From contig JAJZCW010000008.1 of NCBI GenBank assembly GCA_021828865.1, forward strand, positions 60,082 to 124,081: a stretch of DNA of 64,000 nucleotides, given 5' to 3'. The notes below the pieces were generated by a model. The model made no database searches, was not told the DNA's origin, and saw only the letters and a list, made by a program, of their open reading frames with translations. Each line of letters opens with the position of its first letter. Position 1 is the stretch's first letter. Below, one piece after another: positions 9,671 to 18,496 of this stretch. Source of the stretch: Bacillota bacterium (lineage in GTDB: Bacteria > Bacillota > Bacilli > Alicyclobacillales > SLC66). A program made the position numbers and the translations under genes.

Positions 9671-10457
9671 GTACTTCGTAAGAAAGCACTTCCCCCTTTA
9701 AGGGGACCTTTTGCATCACCCCATGCAGTACCGCGAGTTGCCAGAGACTGTCCGGTTTGGCCTCGTCCACCAACGACATGGGCAATTCAAGGAGTGAAGC
9801 TAATTGGTTCTCGTTAATGGCTTGTCGTACGAGCTCGTCGTACTCAGCGGAAGCCGGGTGATAGCCGTATGGACCATTTTCGTCATGGGCGTGGCCTTGA
9901 TCGGCACTGGCAATCAAAGCTACTCGCTTGCCGGAATCTTGTGCAAGTTGCGCAATTTGGCGACCAAGTTCGACAAGCTCATCGACAGATTGATCCCTTG
10001 TTGGCGAGATCACGACAATTCGAGGACCTTCTTCTTTTTGATCAAGCACGTACCAAAGCGGAATAAAAGCGCCCCAATCAAGTGGGAGTACTGAAAATGA
10101 CCCTGATTCTGAGCCATAGACATAGCGGATGACATGCAGGTGTTCTTCCTTTGCTCTGTTTATTAATGCAAATGCAAACTCCCTGTCACACGCGGCAGAA
10201 AGATTGACCGTCACGCCGTGTTGGGTCAAACTGCCTTTTGCAAATTCATTCGTGGCAATGGAGGTATAGGCTTCAATCCTTGTGCCATGCGGTGTCAACA
10301 CCACGATGATGTCAGGCGACTGTTGTTTCAAACGATGACCCAGTTGTTCCATCGCTTGTCTTGTTACCCTGAATTTTTCACGCATTGGTCCTGCAATTTC
10401 ATCGATAATGTCATAGCCATGCGGTGCCACGCAGGCATACACCATACCAGCCATCAT
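9624..10457 (-). CDS. Class III extradiol dioxygenase-like (LigB family) protein
   Basis: A 277-residue protein with the LigB/MEMO fold: ACVAPHGYDIIDE at the N-terminus, VLTPHGTRIE near 55, and ADQGHAHDENGPYGYHPASAEYD near 200. The histidines in PHG and HAHDE are the likely Fe(II) ligands. True enzymes open catechol-type rings, but members alone in a genome are often uncharacterised. No aromatic pathway genes lie nearby. GGGAGGGG precedes two alternative ATG codons (10457 and 10454). It converges on helD. Confidence 0.75.
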   Translation of the reverse strand: MMAGMVYACVAPHGYDIIDEIAGPMREKFRVTRQAMEQLGHRLKQQSPDIIVVLTPHGTRIEAYTSIATNEFAKGSLTQHGVTVNLSAACDREFAFALINRAKEEHLHVIRYVYGSESGSFSVLPLDWGAFIPLWYVLDQKEEGPRIVVISPTRDQSVDELVELGRQIAQLAQDSGKRVALIASADQGHAHDENGPYGYHPASAEYDELVRQAINENQLASLLELPMSLVDEAKPDSLWQLAVLHGVMQKVPLKGEVLSYEVPTYFGMLCASFQKVE

Positions 10458-10483
10458 ATCCCCTCCCCATCATATTAGTATAC

Positions 10484-10522
10484 AAAAAACAAGCCGATCC
10501 CTGCTCAACAGGTCGGCTTGTT
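10484..10522 (-). terminator. Terminator after wrbA
   Basis: Perfect 10-bp stem AACAAGCCGA (10488-10497) with TCGGCTTGTT (10513-10522), followed on the minus strand by a T-run. Confidence 0.88.
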
Positions 10523-10548
10523 CTTATGATCGCACTTTGGTTTATGGA

Positions 10549-11166
10549 CTACTGGTTCTGCCCAGCCTTAAGCCACTTGGTAACGGTAATAACCCGCTCC
10601 GTTTGTTTTTCGACTGCTGTTTTAGTCGCTTCATCCACCGTATTTTGCCCCGTAGCAGTAAAGCTGGTGCCATACGGATTGCCGCCTGCCGCAAAAAACG
10701 CTTGATCGGTGTAACCTGGAGCCACCACAATGGCACCAAAATGGTACATGGTGGTGTATAGAGAAAGGATGGTTGCTTCCTGACCGCCATTAGGGTTGCT
10801 CGCCGTTGACATCGCTGTCACCACTTTGTTAGCCAGTTTGCCCTGCGCCCAAAGAGGACCTGCCATGTCCAAAAACTGCTTCATTTGCGAGGGAACATTG
10901 CCAAAACGAGTGGGCACACTGAATATGTACGCATCTGCCCAGTCCAAATCATCGAGCGTGGCCACCGGGACGTCTTTGGTGGCATCGACGTGTGCCTTCC
11001 ACGCGGGGTTTTGCGCAATCGCTTCAGGAGGTGCCAGCTCCGCCACTTTGCGCAGTCTTACCTCCGCGCCTGCTTTTTCGGCAACGCTTTCTGCCACTTT
11101 TGCAAGCTCGTAATTAGCACCCGTCGAACTGTAATAGATAATAGAAATGCGAACTTTTTCTGACAT
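10549..11166 (-). CDS. wrbA: NAD(P)H:quinone oxidoreductase, WrbA type
   Basis: A 205-residue flavodoxin-fold enzyme that carries out two-electron quinone reduction, protecting against redox cycling. The FMN phosphate loop is YYSSTGANYELA, then PTRFGNVPSQMKQFLDM and the WrbA-type TASNPNGGQEATILSLYTTMYHFG region. I placed the start at the ATG 11166 because GGAGGG lies just ahead of it. A longer in-frame form from 11226 has no ribosome site. It is divergent from an HxlR-type regulator gene, which probably controls it. Confidence 0.9.
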   Translation of the reverse strand: MSEKVRISIIYYSSTGANYELAKVAESVAEKAGAEVRLRKVAELAPPEAIAQNPAWKAHVDATKDVPVATLDDLDWADAYIFSVPTRFGNVPSQMKQFLDMAGPLWAQGKLANKVVTAMSTASNPNGGQEATILSLYTTMYHFGAIVVAPGYTDQAFFAAGGNPYGTSFTATGQNTVDEATKTAVEKQTERVITVTKWLKAGQNQ

Positions 11167-11332
11167 ACATTTCCCTCCAATTTCATTTTTTTGCATCAAT
11201 TTATGCTTCCAATTTGCAGGCTTCACTAGACTTACTAAAATTACTATGCTTATTTTATGTACGTATATTATCGTTTGTTACTTACTATTGTCAAGCGAAT
11301 ATGTTAGAATTGTTGTCAGGAGGTATTGAATT

Positions 11333-11668
11333 ATGGAACATTCTTATCATCTTTGCCCAAAATTCGAAACGGCATTCGCATTGTTGGGAAAGCGATGGAC
11401 GGGGCTGATCATTCGCGTTTTGCTGGATGGTCCCAAACGTTTTAAAGACTTTTCTGAAATCATTCCCAGCATGAGTGATCGTATGCTTGCCGAGCGCTTT
11501 AAAGAGCTTGAAGCAGCAGGAATTCTAAGAAGAATCGTATATCCGGAAACCCCGGTGCGCATCGAGTACGAGCTCACCGAAATGGGGAAAGCCCTTGAAC
11601 CTGCCATGAATGAGGTTCAAAAATGGGCAGACGATTGGCTAATTGTGACAAATATCAAAGCCATGTAA
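11333..11668 (+). CDS. HxlR-family transcriptional regulator
   Basis: A 111-residue winged-helix protein: CPKFETAFALLGKRWTGLII, then RFKDFSEIIPSMSDRMLAERFKELE split over the recognition helix region, and the wing YELTEMGKALEP. A single N-terminal Cys (residue 8) is in the position used for redox or aldehyde sensing in HypR/YodB-type members. The neighbour on the other side of a 166-bp divergent region is wrbA, a quinone reductase. Quinone or electrophile control of wrbA is therefore a reasonable inference, as for YodB/HypR. AGGAGG lies eight bases before ATG. Confidence 0.88.
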   Translation: MEHSYHLCPKFETAFALLGKRWTGLIIRVLLDGPKRFKDFSEIIPSMSDRMLAERFKELEAAGILRRIVYPETPVRIEYELTEMGKALEPAMNEVQKWADDWLIVTNIKAM

Positions 11669-11712
11669 CCGTTCGTGACGCCAATTTTGCTCGCGAACGG
11701 TTACAGACTTTT
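11665..11712 (+). terminator. Terminator after the HxlR gene
   Basis: Perfect 11-bp stem GTAACCGTTCG (11665-11675) with CGAACGGTTAC (11694-11704) and a short T-run. The left arm overlaps the stop codon. Confidence 0.8.
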
Positions 11713-11724
11713 TCATGATCTTGA

Positions 11725-12294
11725 TTATTTTTTCGGTCGGCAAATACAAAGATAGTGATCTTCGCTCAAATCCACCCATTCGCGAAGCTCCAGTTGGGCT
11801 TTATCCAACATCGAATCTACTTCTTCGCGACTCAGGCGCTCGGGAATAGGTGGACCGTGTTTAGTTGCTTTTTTCTCCCATTCCACAATCCCGATATATC
11901 CCTCTTTTTTGGTGATTCTCCAAAATTCCTGCAACGCACGCACAGGATCATCCACTTCATGTAGCACAAAAGCACATAAGGTGCGATCCACCTGATGATC
12001 GGATAAGGGGATTTGTTCCGCACTGGCCTCGATGGCTTCAATTTGCACTTGCTCTACACTGGCTCGCTCCCGCAATTTCGCTAACATTTGCGATTCCACA
12101 TCGATGCCATAAACCAATTGGTTGGTGTGCTTAGCAATGGGGATGGCAAAAAAACCAGGCCCCACTCCAACATCGGCCACGATTTGGCCAGATACAATTT
12201 GTAAATGATCGATCACCTGATGTGGCGAAATCATCTTTAACCTTTCTTCTGATAACAGTCTGTCCGCGTGTTGTGGATGAAATCGATGCGGCAT
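11725..12294 (-). CDS. Class I SAM-dependent methyltransferase
   Basis: A 189-residue methyltransferase of the UbiE/ArsM-like fold. SAM motif I is VADVGVGPGFFAIP near 40, acidic motif II is YGIDVESQMLAKLRER, and the post-motif RTLCAFVLHEVDDP is typical. The target is unknown. RBS AAAGGAGG is present. It follows the amidase gene by 24 bp on the same strand. Confidence 0.8.
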   Translation of the reverse strand: MPHRFHPQHADRLLSEERLKMISPHQVIDHLQIVSGQIVADVGVGPGFFAIPIAKHTNQLVYGIDVESQMLAKLRERASVEQVQIEAIEASAEQIPLSDHQVDRTLCAFVLHEVDDPVRALQEFWRITKKEGYIGIVEWEKKATKHGPPIPERLSREEVDSMLDKAQLELREWVDLSEDHYLCICRPKK

Positions 12295-12318
12295 ACGAAT
12301 TACCTCCTTTGCAAGTCT

Positions 12319-13755
12319 TTACGCTTTTGCCTGCTCAAATGCATACGCATAAGTCAGGAGTTGTGGCTCCGAAAACGCGCTTCCCGTAAACGTCAGGCCG
12401 ACAGGTTCCCCAGAAACAGTGAGTCCGGCTGGCACGGTCACTGATGGATAACCGGCTTTTGCGGCAATTTCTGATCCTGATGCGCCGATAAATAGTAGCG
12501 CACTCAATTGATGGTGATCCAACATCTTATCGATACCTTCGCTCCGGGAGCGCCGTAAATCCTCGAGCCTAGCGTGAATGTATCGTGGTGACGTGAGCGT
12601 CCCGTCTGTTTCATCTGATTCAATCAGGACTGATTGTCCAAAGTTGAGGGCCACATCAGCGTGTTTTTTATTAAAGGCAATGACATCCGACAAGTTTTTC
12701 ACCTGATTGACCGAATGGTGATGATGAAGATAGTAGTTGACACCAGACTTAAATTCATGCTTTAACACGGTCATCTCCATATCGTCAAACGCAAAGAGAG
12801 CGACATCTTCGATCACTTCAGCACCAAGAGAGCGAAGCAGGTCAAGTGCTTGTTGGAAAATAGCCAACTTTTCAGGACGAACGTCTTCAAGATATGGCCC
12901 ACTCGGAACGCCTAGTCTGATTCCTTGCAGGTCGCGTCTGGTTAAAAATTGGGTATAGTCCATTTGACTATGTCCCATGCTGTGAAGTGTGGCCGGGTCT
13001 AGCGGATCAGGGCCAGCCATAATACTTAGTAGAAACGCGGCGTCCCAAACTGTTTTAGCAATAGGACCAGCCGTATCTTGGCTATGCGAGATAGGGATAA
13101 TGCCACTGCGGCTGATGAGACCTACCGTTGGTTTGATGCCCACTAAATGGTTGGCGCTTGCAGGACTGAGGATGGAGCCGGACGTTTCTGTACCCACCGC
13201 AATCGGGACAAAACCCGCAGCGACTCCTGCGGCTGAACCAGAACTGGAACCTCCCACGTCAAACACGCCAGGGCCATAAGGATTTAGCACCTGCCCCCCT
13301 CTGGAGGAAAATCCATTCGGCATATCTTCAGCCATAAAGTTGGCCCACTCCGTAAGGTTTGCTTTCCCTAGCACAACGGCTCCAGCCGCACGCAATTTTG
13401 CTACCAAAAATGCGTCATCTTCGGCATAATTGTCTTTCAGCGCCAATGAACCGGCACTGGTATGCATCATATCGCCTGTATCAATGTTATCCTTGATTAA
13501 GACGGGAATGCCGTGCATGGCTCCGCGTACCCCTTTGATCTTTCTTTCCACGTCGAGGGATTCTGCAATAAAAAGTGCATCAGGGTTAATTTCAAGCACT
13601 GCGTTGATTTGTTTCCCCTGTTTGTCATCAAGCGTGATCTGTTGCAAATAGTGGGTCACCAGTTCAAATGAACTGAGTTTGCCCATTGCTAGGTCTTCCG
13701 CTAATGATTGCACAGATGGGCGGAATGGTGGTCCAGAATTGTCATTCGCCCCCAT
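12319..13755 (-). CDS. Amidase (amidase-signature family)
   Basis: A 478-residue amide hydrolase. The Ser-cisSer-Lys triad is visible: Lys in [10 protein letters not shown] near 88, and the serines in [14 protein letters not shown] near 168-181 with TETSGSI following. The C-terminal [10 protein letters not shown] block is also present. It resembles peptide or indole-type amidases and may be GatA-like in fold, but there are no gatB/gatC genes beside it and the N-terminus differs. The physiological amide is unknown. It probably forms an operon with the downstream methyltransferase. Confidence 0.88.
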   Translation of the reverse strand: MGANDNSGPPFRPSVQSLAEDLAMGKLSSFELVTHYLQQITLDDKQGKQINAVLEINPDALFIAESLDVERKIKGVRGAMHGIPVLIKDNIDTGDMMHTSAGSLALKDNYAEDDAFLVAKLRAAGAVVLGKANLTEWANFMAEDMPNGFSSRGGQVLNPYGPGVFDVGGSSSGSAAGVAAGFVPIAVGTETSGSILSPASANHLVGIKPTVGLISRSGIIPISHSQDTAGPIAKTVWDAAFLLSIMAGPDPLDPATLHSMGHSQMDYTQFLTRRDLQGIRLGVPSGPYLEDVRPEKLAIFQQALDLLRSLGAEVIEDVALFAFDDMEMTVLKHEFKSGVNYYLHHHHSVNQVKNLSDVIAFNKKHADVALNFGQSVLIESDETDGTLTSPRYIHARLEDLRRSRSEGIDKMLDHHQLSALLFIGASGSEIAAKAGYPSVTVPAGLTVSGEPVGLTFTGSAFSEPQLLTYAYAFEQAKA

Positions 13756-13870
13756 GGGTTCACCTCACTTTGATTTGAAATGTAAGCCAATTGTGATGTA
13801 TTCATTATACCCGTGACTTGCCCGCTTGTACGAGCAGCTTTACAATACGTATGCGGGAAATTTACGCTGA

Positions 13871-15022
<1,152 letters not shown>

Positions 15023-15023
15023 C

Positions 15024-15067
15024 AAAAAAGCGATGACCGATCTACAACTGGCATCAGTCATCGCTTT
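15024..15067 (-). terminator. Terminator between mnmA and the rhodanese gene
   Basis: Perfect 11-bp stem AAAGCGATGAC (15027-15037) with GTCATCGCTTT (15057-15067). The T-run is better on the minus strand (TTTTTTG), but the hairpin can serve both convergent genes. Confidence 0.8.
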
Positions 15068-15095
15068 ACTCATATCTTCATTTACCTAGTTACCG

Positions 15096-15398
15096 TTAGT
15101 GGGCTACTTTCCCTTTCCAAGACAACATTCCGCCCTGCATATTGATGACATTGGCATATCCATGAGAGGCTAAAAACTGGGCCGCTCTCATACTCCTGGC
15201 ACCTGATCGACAAATCACCACAATCGTTTCCTCTTTGCCAAGGTTGTTCAATGCGGTGGGCACCTGACCAAGCGGAATCAATTCCGCCTCTGGAATATGT
15301 CCTTCCGCAAATTCGTAGGGTTCCCTGACATCGATCAACCGTAGTTTTTTCCCTGAATTAACGGCATCCATCACTTGTTGTGCACTCCAAATTTCCAT
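15096..15398 (-). CDS. Single-domain rhodanese
   Basis: A 100-residue sulfurtransferase that carries a persulfide on Cys. The active-site loop is CRSGARS, after IDVREPYEFAEGHIP at the CH2A motif. It lies 35 bp downstream of a membrane-anchored rhodanese and a CstR-type repressor gene, so it belongs to a sulfane-sulfur handling operon. RBS GGGAGG. A separate 102-residue rhodanese at 18097 is a paralogue of similar length. Confidence 0.92.
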   Translation of the reverse strand: MEIWSAQQVMDAVNSGKKLRLIDVREPYEFAEGHIPEAELIPLGQVPTALNNLGKEETIVVICRSGARSMRAAQFLASHGYANVINMQGGMLSWKGKVAH

Positions 15399-15433
15399 AC
15401 GATTGCCCTCCCTATTATGTGATATAAAGACCG

Positions 15434-15838
15434 TCAGGCTTTCAATTTACCTGGTTTGTTGCCTTTCTCCGTCTGTCCACTCCAACCTGACATCCCTCTA
15501 GTGACATTCCAGATTTTTGAATACCCACTGCGTTTAAGAATCCTCGCTGCTTGCATGCTGCGGTTGCCGCTTCGACAAATGAGCGCGACATCCTTATCTT
15601 TGGGGACTTTACTGAGTTGACTCGACAATGTGGTGAGCGGAACATTAATCGCTCCAGGAAAATGCCCTCCCTGATACTCGCCGGTTTCACGAACATCCAC
15701 GACCACTCGGTTACTATCGGCTTTTACCCATTCCGCCAATTGGTTGACCGGGACATTCTGAAACCTTTTGTTCATCAAGAAACGCAACACCACATAGACG
15801 ACGATAATAGCGATAATAATCCAAAATCCGTAATTCAA
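15434..15838 (-). CDS. Membrane-anchored rhodanese
   Basis: A 134-residue protein with an N-terminal transmembrane helix (FWIIIAIIVVYVVLRFL, about residues 4-21) and a cytoplasmic rhodanese domain: VVDVRETGEYQGGHFPGA then active loop CRSGNRS. The start is TTG 15838, eight bases after AAAGGAG. A longer frame from 15907 would overlap the upstream cstR-like gene. It is transcribed with that repressor gene and the next rhodanese. Anchoring suggests it receives sulfane sulfur from a membrane enzyme such as a sulfide:quinone reductase, though none is in this window. Confidence 0.88.
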   Translation of the reverse strand: MNYGFWIIIAIIVVYVVLRFLMNKRFQNVPVNQLAEWVKADSNRVVVDVRETGEYQGGHFPGAINVPLTTLSSQLSKVPKDKDVALICRSGNRSMQAARILKRSGYSKIWNVTRGMSGWSGQTEKGNKPGKLKA

Positions 15839-15866
15839 GAAAGCCACTCCTTTGTATCGATCCCAA

Positions 15867-16130
15867 TTATCCGCGGTTACGCATGATGAGCTCCACCGCT
15901 TCTGCAATGACGCGATCGTCCGGATCCCCGGTATTGAGCTCCCTGCGAATACAAGCTTCGAGGTTGGTCGTCACAATATACATAGAAAGACGGTCGACCG
16001 CGGATCGAATCGCGTTGAGTTGTGTCACCAGATCTGCGCATTCTTCTTTCCTCTCCATCATGTTGAGGACGCCTCGAACCTGACCCTCTACTCGCTTTAA
16101 GCGATTTTTCATGGCATCGGTATACTCCAT
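15867..16130 (-). CDS. cstR: CsoR-family repressor of CstR (persulfide-sensing) type
   Basis: An 87-residue all-helical repressor of the CsoR/RcnR family. N-terminal RLKRVEGQVRGVLNMM is the DNA-contact region. The sensor positions read Cys (ERKEEC), Asn (TTN) and Cys (NLEAC). Copper-sensing CsoR has Cys-His-Cys. Having Asn in place of the His is the CstR pattern, in which the two Cys form a di- or trisulfide with reactive sulfur species. The context of three rhodaneses agrees. A likely operator is at 18466-18481. Confidence 0.85.
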   Translation of the reverse strand: MEYTDAMKNRLKRVEGQVRGVLNMMERKEECADLVTQLNAIRSAVDRLSMYIVTTNLEACIRRELNTGDPDDRVIAEAVELIMRNRG

Positions 16131-16199
16131 TTATTATCACCTCCCGCAAAATTCCTGATATAATGAGTTCCATTCCATCTACATAAGGAGAGACAACAA

Positions 16200-16784
16200 G
16201 TGGGCTTATTTGAATCTTTATATGATCCGATGATGAAGCCACTTGAATGGATGGGCGTTCAAAAATGGCGTCAATTGGTGATCAGTAAAGCACACGGTCG
16301 AATTTTGGAAATCGGAGCTGGATCAGGCAATAACTTTGTCTTTTACCCCAAAGGTGCAGTGGTATATGCGCTAGAACCTTCTCCACTTCTCCGCCAAAAA
16401 GCCACGGAAAAAATCCCAGAGAACACTAATTTCACACTGATTGACGGCATTGCTGAACAATTGCCCTTTGCAGACGAATCATTTGATACCGTTGTCTCCA
16501 CACTGGTACTTTGTTCTGTAAACGATCTGGAACAATCGATCAGGGAAATGCAACGAGTCTTAAAGTCCGGAGGTCGACTTCTTTTGCTTGAACACGTTGC
16601 ATTAAAACAACCACTTGGCTTTGCCCTGCAGACGGCGATCAATCCCGCATGGAAAAGGATGTTTGGCAACTGCCACCTCAATCGTCAAACGGCTATTACT
16701 GTCCAAAAATACTTCCCCAATGTACACGAAATACCCTTCTTGGGTGAACTTGTCGTACACCTCGATGCAACAAAGACGGGGTAA
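16200..16784 (+). CDS. Class I SAM-dependent methyltransferase
   Basis: A 194-residue methyltransferase: motif I ILEIGAGSGNNFVFYP near 36-51, YALEPSPLLRQ, and DTVVSTLVLCSVNDLEQ. The family includes phospholipid and small-thiol methyltransferases. Start is GTG 16200, nine bases after AAGGAG. It is divergent from the cstR-like gene (69 bp) and sits between the two halves of the sulfur cluster. A thiol or sulfide methylation role is possible but only by neighbourhood. Confidence 0.8.
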   Translation: MGLFESLYDPMMKPLEWMGVQKWRQLVISKAHGRILEIGAGSGNNFVFYPKGAVVYALEPSPLLRQKATEKIPENTNFTLIDGIAEQLPFADESFDTVVSTLVLCSVNDLEQSIREMQRVLKSGGRLLLLEHVALKQPLGFALQTAINPAWKRMFGNCHLNRQTAITVQKYFPNVHEIPFLGELVVHLDATKTG

Positions 16785-16805
16785 AACCTAGATGACCCCG
16801 TCTTT
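16772..16805. terminator. Bidirectional hairpin between convergent genes
   Basis: Perfect 11-bp stem AAAGACGGGGT (16772-16782) with ACCCCGTCTTT (16795-16805). It overlaps the methyltransferase stop codon and lies 15 bp from the end of the oxidoreductase gene. Confidence 0.65.
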
Positions 16806-16819
16806 GCCACGAGCAGAAA

Positions 16820-17467
16820 TTATCTGATTGCTTGCATGATTTGATCCATAAACCGTTGTTCTGGCACCGCGCCTTCCACTTCACCGATTTCGTTGATGAT
16901 CGTTTTCGGCACACCGTAAACGCTAAAACGATCGGACAGTTCTGGGAATTCTGATGCTTCCACCATATCCCCCTTGACCTGATCACTGACAAACGCAGCC
17001 ATATGAGCGAACCGCACCGCGGCCGGACAATACGGTCAGGTAGGGGTGACAAATACCTGCAAGTGTACTGGCTTCATCAGGTTTTTCAATGCATCCACGG
17101 TTTTCTTAGATAGTGAGGTTTCCCCCGTCGAAACCATAATGAGGTCTTCAATCAGCGTGGCAAACTCATATCCGGAAGGAATGCCAAAAAACCGAATGCC
17201 ATAATCCTTCTCATTTTCATCCAAGATCACGATGGCAGGAATTTTATCAATGTGGTACTTCTCCACCTGCTCTTTTTCCGTGTGGTAATTATAAAAGGTG
17301 ACTTCTATCTTGTCCGAGAGCTCAGCAACCTCTTCCAAAATTTGTTTGGTTTGCGGACAATAGACACAATCAAGTGCCGCTTCGAACAAAATTACTTTTA
17401 CTTTGTGCTGCATTTCACTAAAACGCTTGCGCAAAGCTTCTTGGTCCTTTTTCCCAATCAGCGCCAC
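16820..17467 (-). CDS. Two-domain protein disulfide oxidoreductase, candidate selenoprotein
   Basis: A thioredoxin-fold dithiol oxidoreductase (PDO/glutaredoxin-like), 215 residues when read through one in-frame TGA. Domain 1 has CVYC at 34-37 and cis-Pro KIPA near 76. Domain 2 begins VHLQVFVTPT, then TGA (17036-17038), then PYCPAAV, and continues to cis-Pro GVPK and the TAA at 16820. Family members have CPYC here, so TGA replaces the first Cys (residue 144). Stopping at TGA would remove all of domain 2, yet the coding pattern beyond it is intact. A hairpin with a GGT loop starts soon after the TGA. Start is GTG behind AAAGGGGG. It lies in an operon with a thioredoxin-reductase-like gene. A nonsense mutation is the alternative. 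Confidence 0.8.
17010..17038 (-). promoter_or_regulatory. Candidate bacterial SECIS element after in-frame TGA
   Basis: Seventeen bases after the TGA (minus strand) comes the triplet GGT (17018-17016), closed by a stem GGCCGC (17024-17019) with GCGGTT (17015-17010), including two G-T pairs. Bacterial SECIS hairpins lie just downstream of the UGA and usually show a GGU-type apical loop, so position and loop are compatible. A covariance search was not possible here. Confidence 0.45.
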
Positions 17468-17490
17468 TTTGTTTCCCCCTTTCGTCTTCC

Positions 17491-18066
17491 TTAATCATGC
17501 CACATATAGGGGCGTCCCAATGCTTCAGAGGCAATTTGTACGCCCACAAAGGTTCCTTGACCTGCTGCGATCACGGTCTGGCTGGGAACGTGAGCAAGAA
17601 GTCCGGCGACATATACGCCTGGCACTCCTGTGACACCCTCGACATTGGCATGTTCGACATAACGGATTTTCTTGCTGGGAACATGGCGGTTGATACCTAA
17701 ATTTATACCGTGGTTTTCCAATAAGTCAAACCCCAAATTGACAGACAGGACGATAAACTCCGATGTATAGACCTTCCCGGATTGATCTGTTACTTCGTAT
17801 GGACGACGATCTAGCACCAATCGTTCGACCTGTGTACTTAAAAAATCCACTCCTGCACTTTCTGCCTGCGCACGTGCAGTGTGCATCCATTCTTCCCCAG
17901 ATGTTTCGGGAGAGAGCCCTGGATAATTCCTGATTTGCTTGACTTTAAGGAGCTGCGATTCTCCTTTATCAATCACCAGTGTGCGTAGTCCCGCTTGCCC
18001 TGTGTAGATAGCACAGGATAACCCGGCCACTCCGCCTCCGACGATAATCACTTGGTAATCTGACAC
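17491..18066 (-). CDS. Short FAD-dependent oxidoreductase, thioredoxin-reductase-like
   Basis: A 191-residue flavoprotein with the FAD Rossmann motif VIIVGGGVAGLSCAIY at the N-terminus and the second FAD motif GVYVAGLLAHVPSQTV near the C-terminus. The NADPH domain and the CxxC of thioredoxin reductase, which make the usual 310 residues, are absent. It may take electrons from a partner, or act on persulfides without a redox disulfide. GTG 18066 sits behind GGGGAGG; another GTG at 18084 lacks spacing. Its operon is rhodanese, this gene, then the disulfide oxidoreductase, 23 bp apart. Confidence 0.8.
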   Translation of the reverse strand: MSDYQVIIVGGGVAGLSCAIYTGQAGLRTLVIDKGESQLLKVKQIRNYPGLSPETSGEEWMHTARAQAESAGVDFLSTQVERLVLDRRPYEVTDQSGKVYTSEFIVLSVNLGFDLLENHGINLGINRHVPSKKIRYVEHANVEGVTGVPGVYVAGLLAHVPSQTVIAAGQGTFVGVQIASEALGRPYMWHD

Positions 18067-18096
18067 ATTATCCTCCCCAAACACAAAGGGTACGTA

Positions 18097-18405
18097 TTAG
18101 TATTCTACCTGTCCGTCCCAAGCTGACATGCCACCCATCAGATTGCGGATGTTCTGATATCCGAGGCGATCAAGAAAATCACAGGCCACACTGCTGCGTC
18201 CACCACTGTGACATACCACCAAAGTTTCCGAGCTTTTGTCGATTTCGTTCAGGCGTGCCTGCAGTTGGCCAAGCGGAATCAACTTTGCGCCAGGGATATG
18301 CCCGTTGTCAAATTCATAGGGTTCGCGCACATCAATAATCTGCAGCGGTGAACCAGATTTGATGCGTTCTTTCGCATCAATAGATAGCCATTGTTGAAAT
18401 GCCAT
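18097..18405 (-). CDS. Single-domain rhodanese, first gene of the CstR-type operon
   Basis: A 102-residue sulfurtransferase with IIDVREPYEFDNGHIPGA and active loop CHSGGRS. It is the promoter-proximal gene ahead of the flavoprotein and the disulfide oxidoreductase. GGAGG lies before ATG. The promoter directly upstream contains a CsoR/CstR-like operator, so expression should rise when reactive sulfur species inactivate the repressor. Confidence 0.92.
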   Translation of the reverse strand: MAFQQWLSIDAKERIKSGSPLQIIDVREPYEFDNGHIPGAKLIPLGQLQARLNEIDKSSETLVVCHSGGRSSVACDFLDRLGYQNIRNLMGGMSAWDGQVEY

Positions 18406-18460
18406 TACTAATTAACCTCCAAGTTGTAATTGATTATTATTATTCTTTACTACACTGTAT

Positions 18461-18488
18461 ACTATATACCCCTACTGGTATTTGTCAA
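18461..18488 (-). promoter_or_regulatory. Promoter with CstR/CsoR-like operator
   Basis: On the minus strand: -35 TTGACA (18488-18483), 16-bp spacer, -10 TATAGT (18466-18461). The spacer is filled by the palindrome ATACC-N6-GGTAT (18466-18481), which has the ATACC/GGTAT arms and C/G-rich centre of CsoR-family operators. A bound repressor would block RNA polymerase. Confidence 0.7.
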
Positions 18489-18496
18489 GGATGAAC

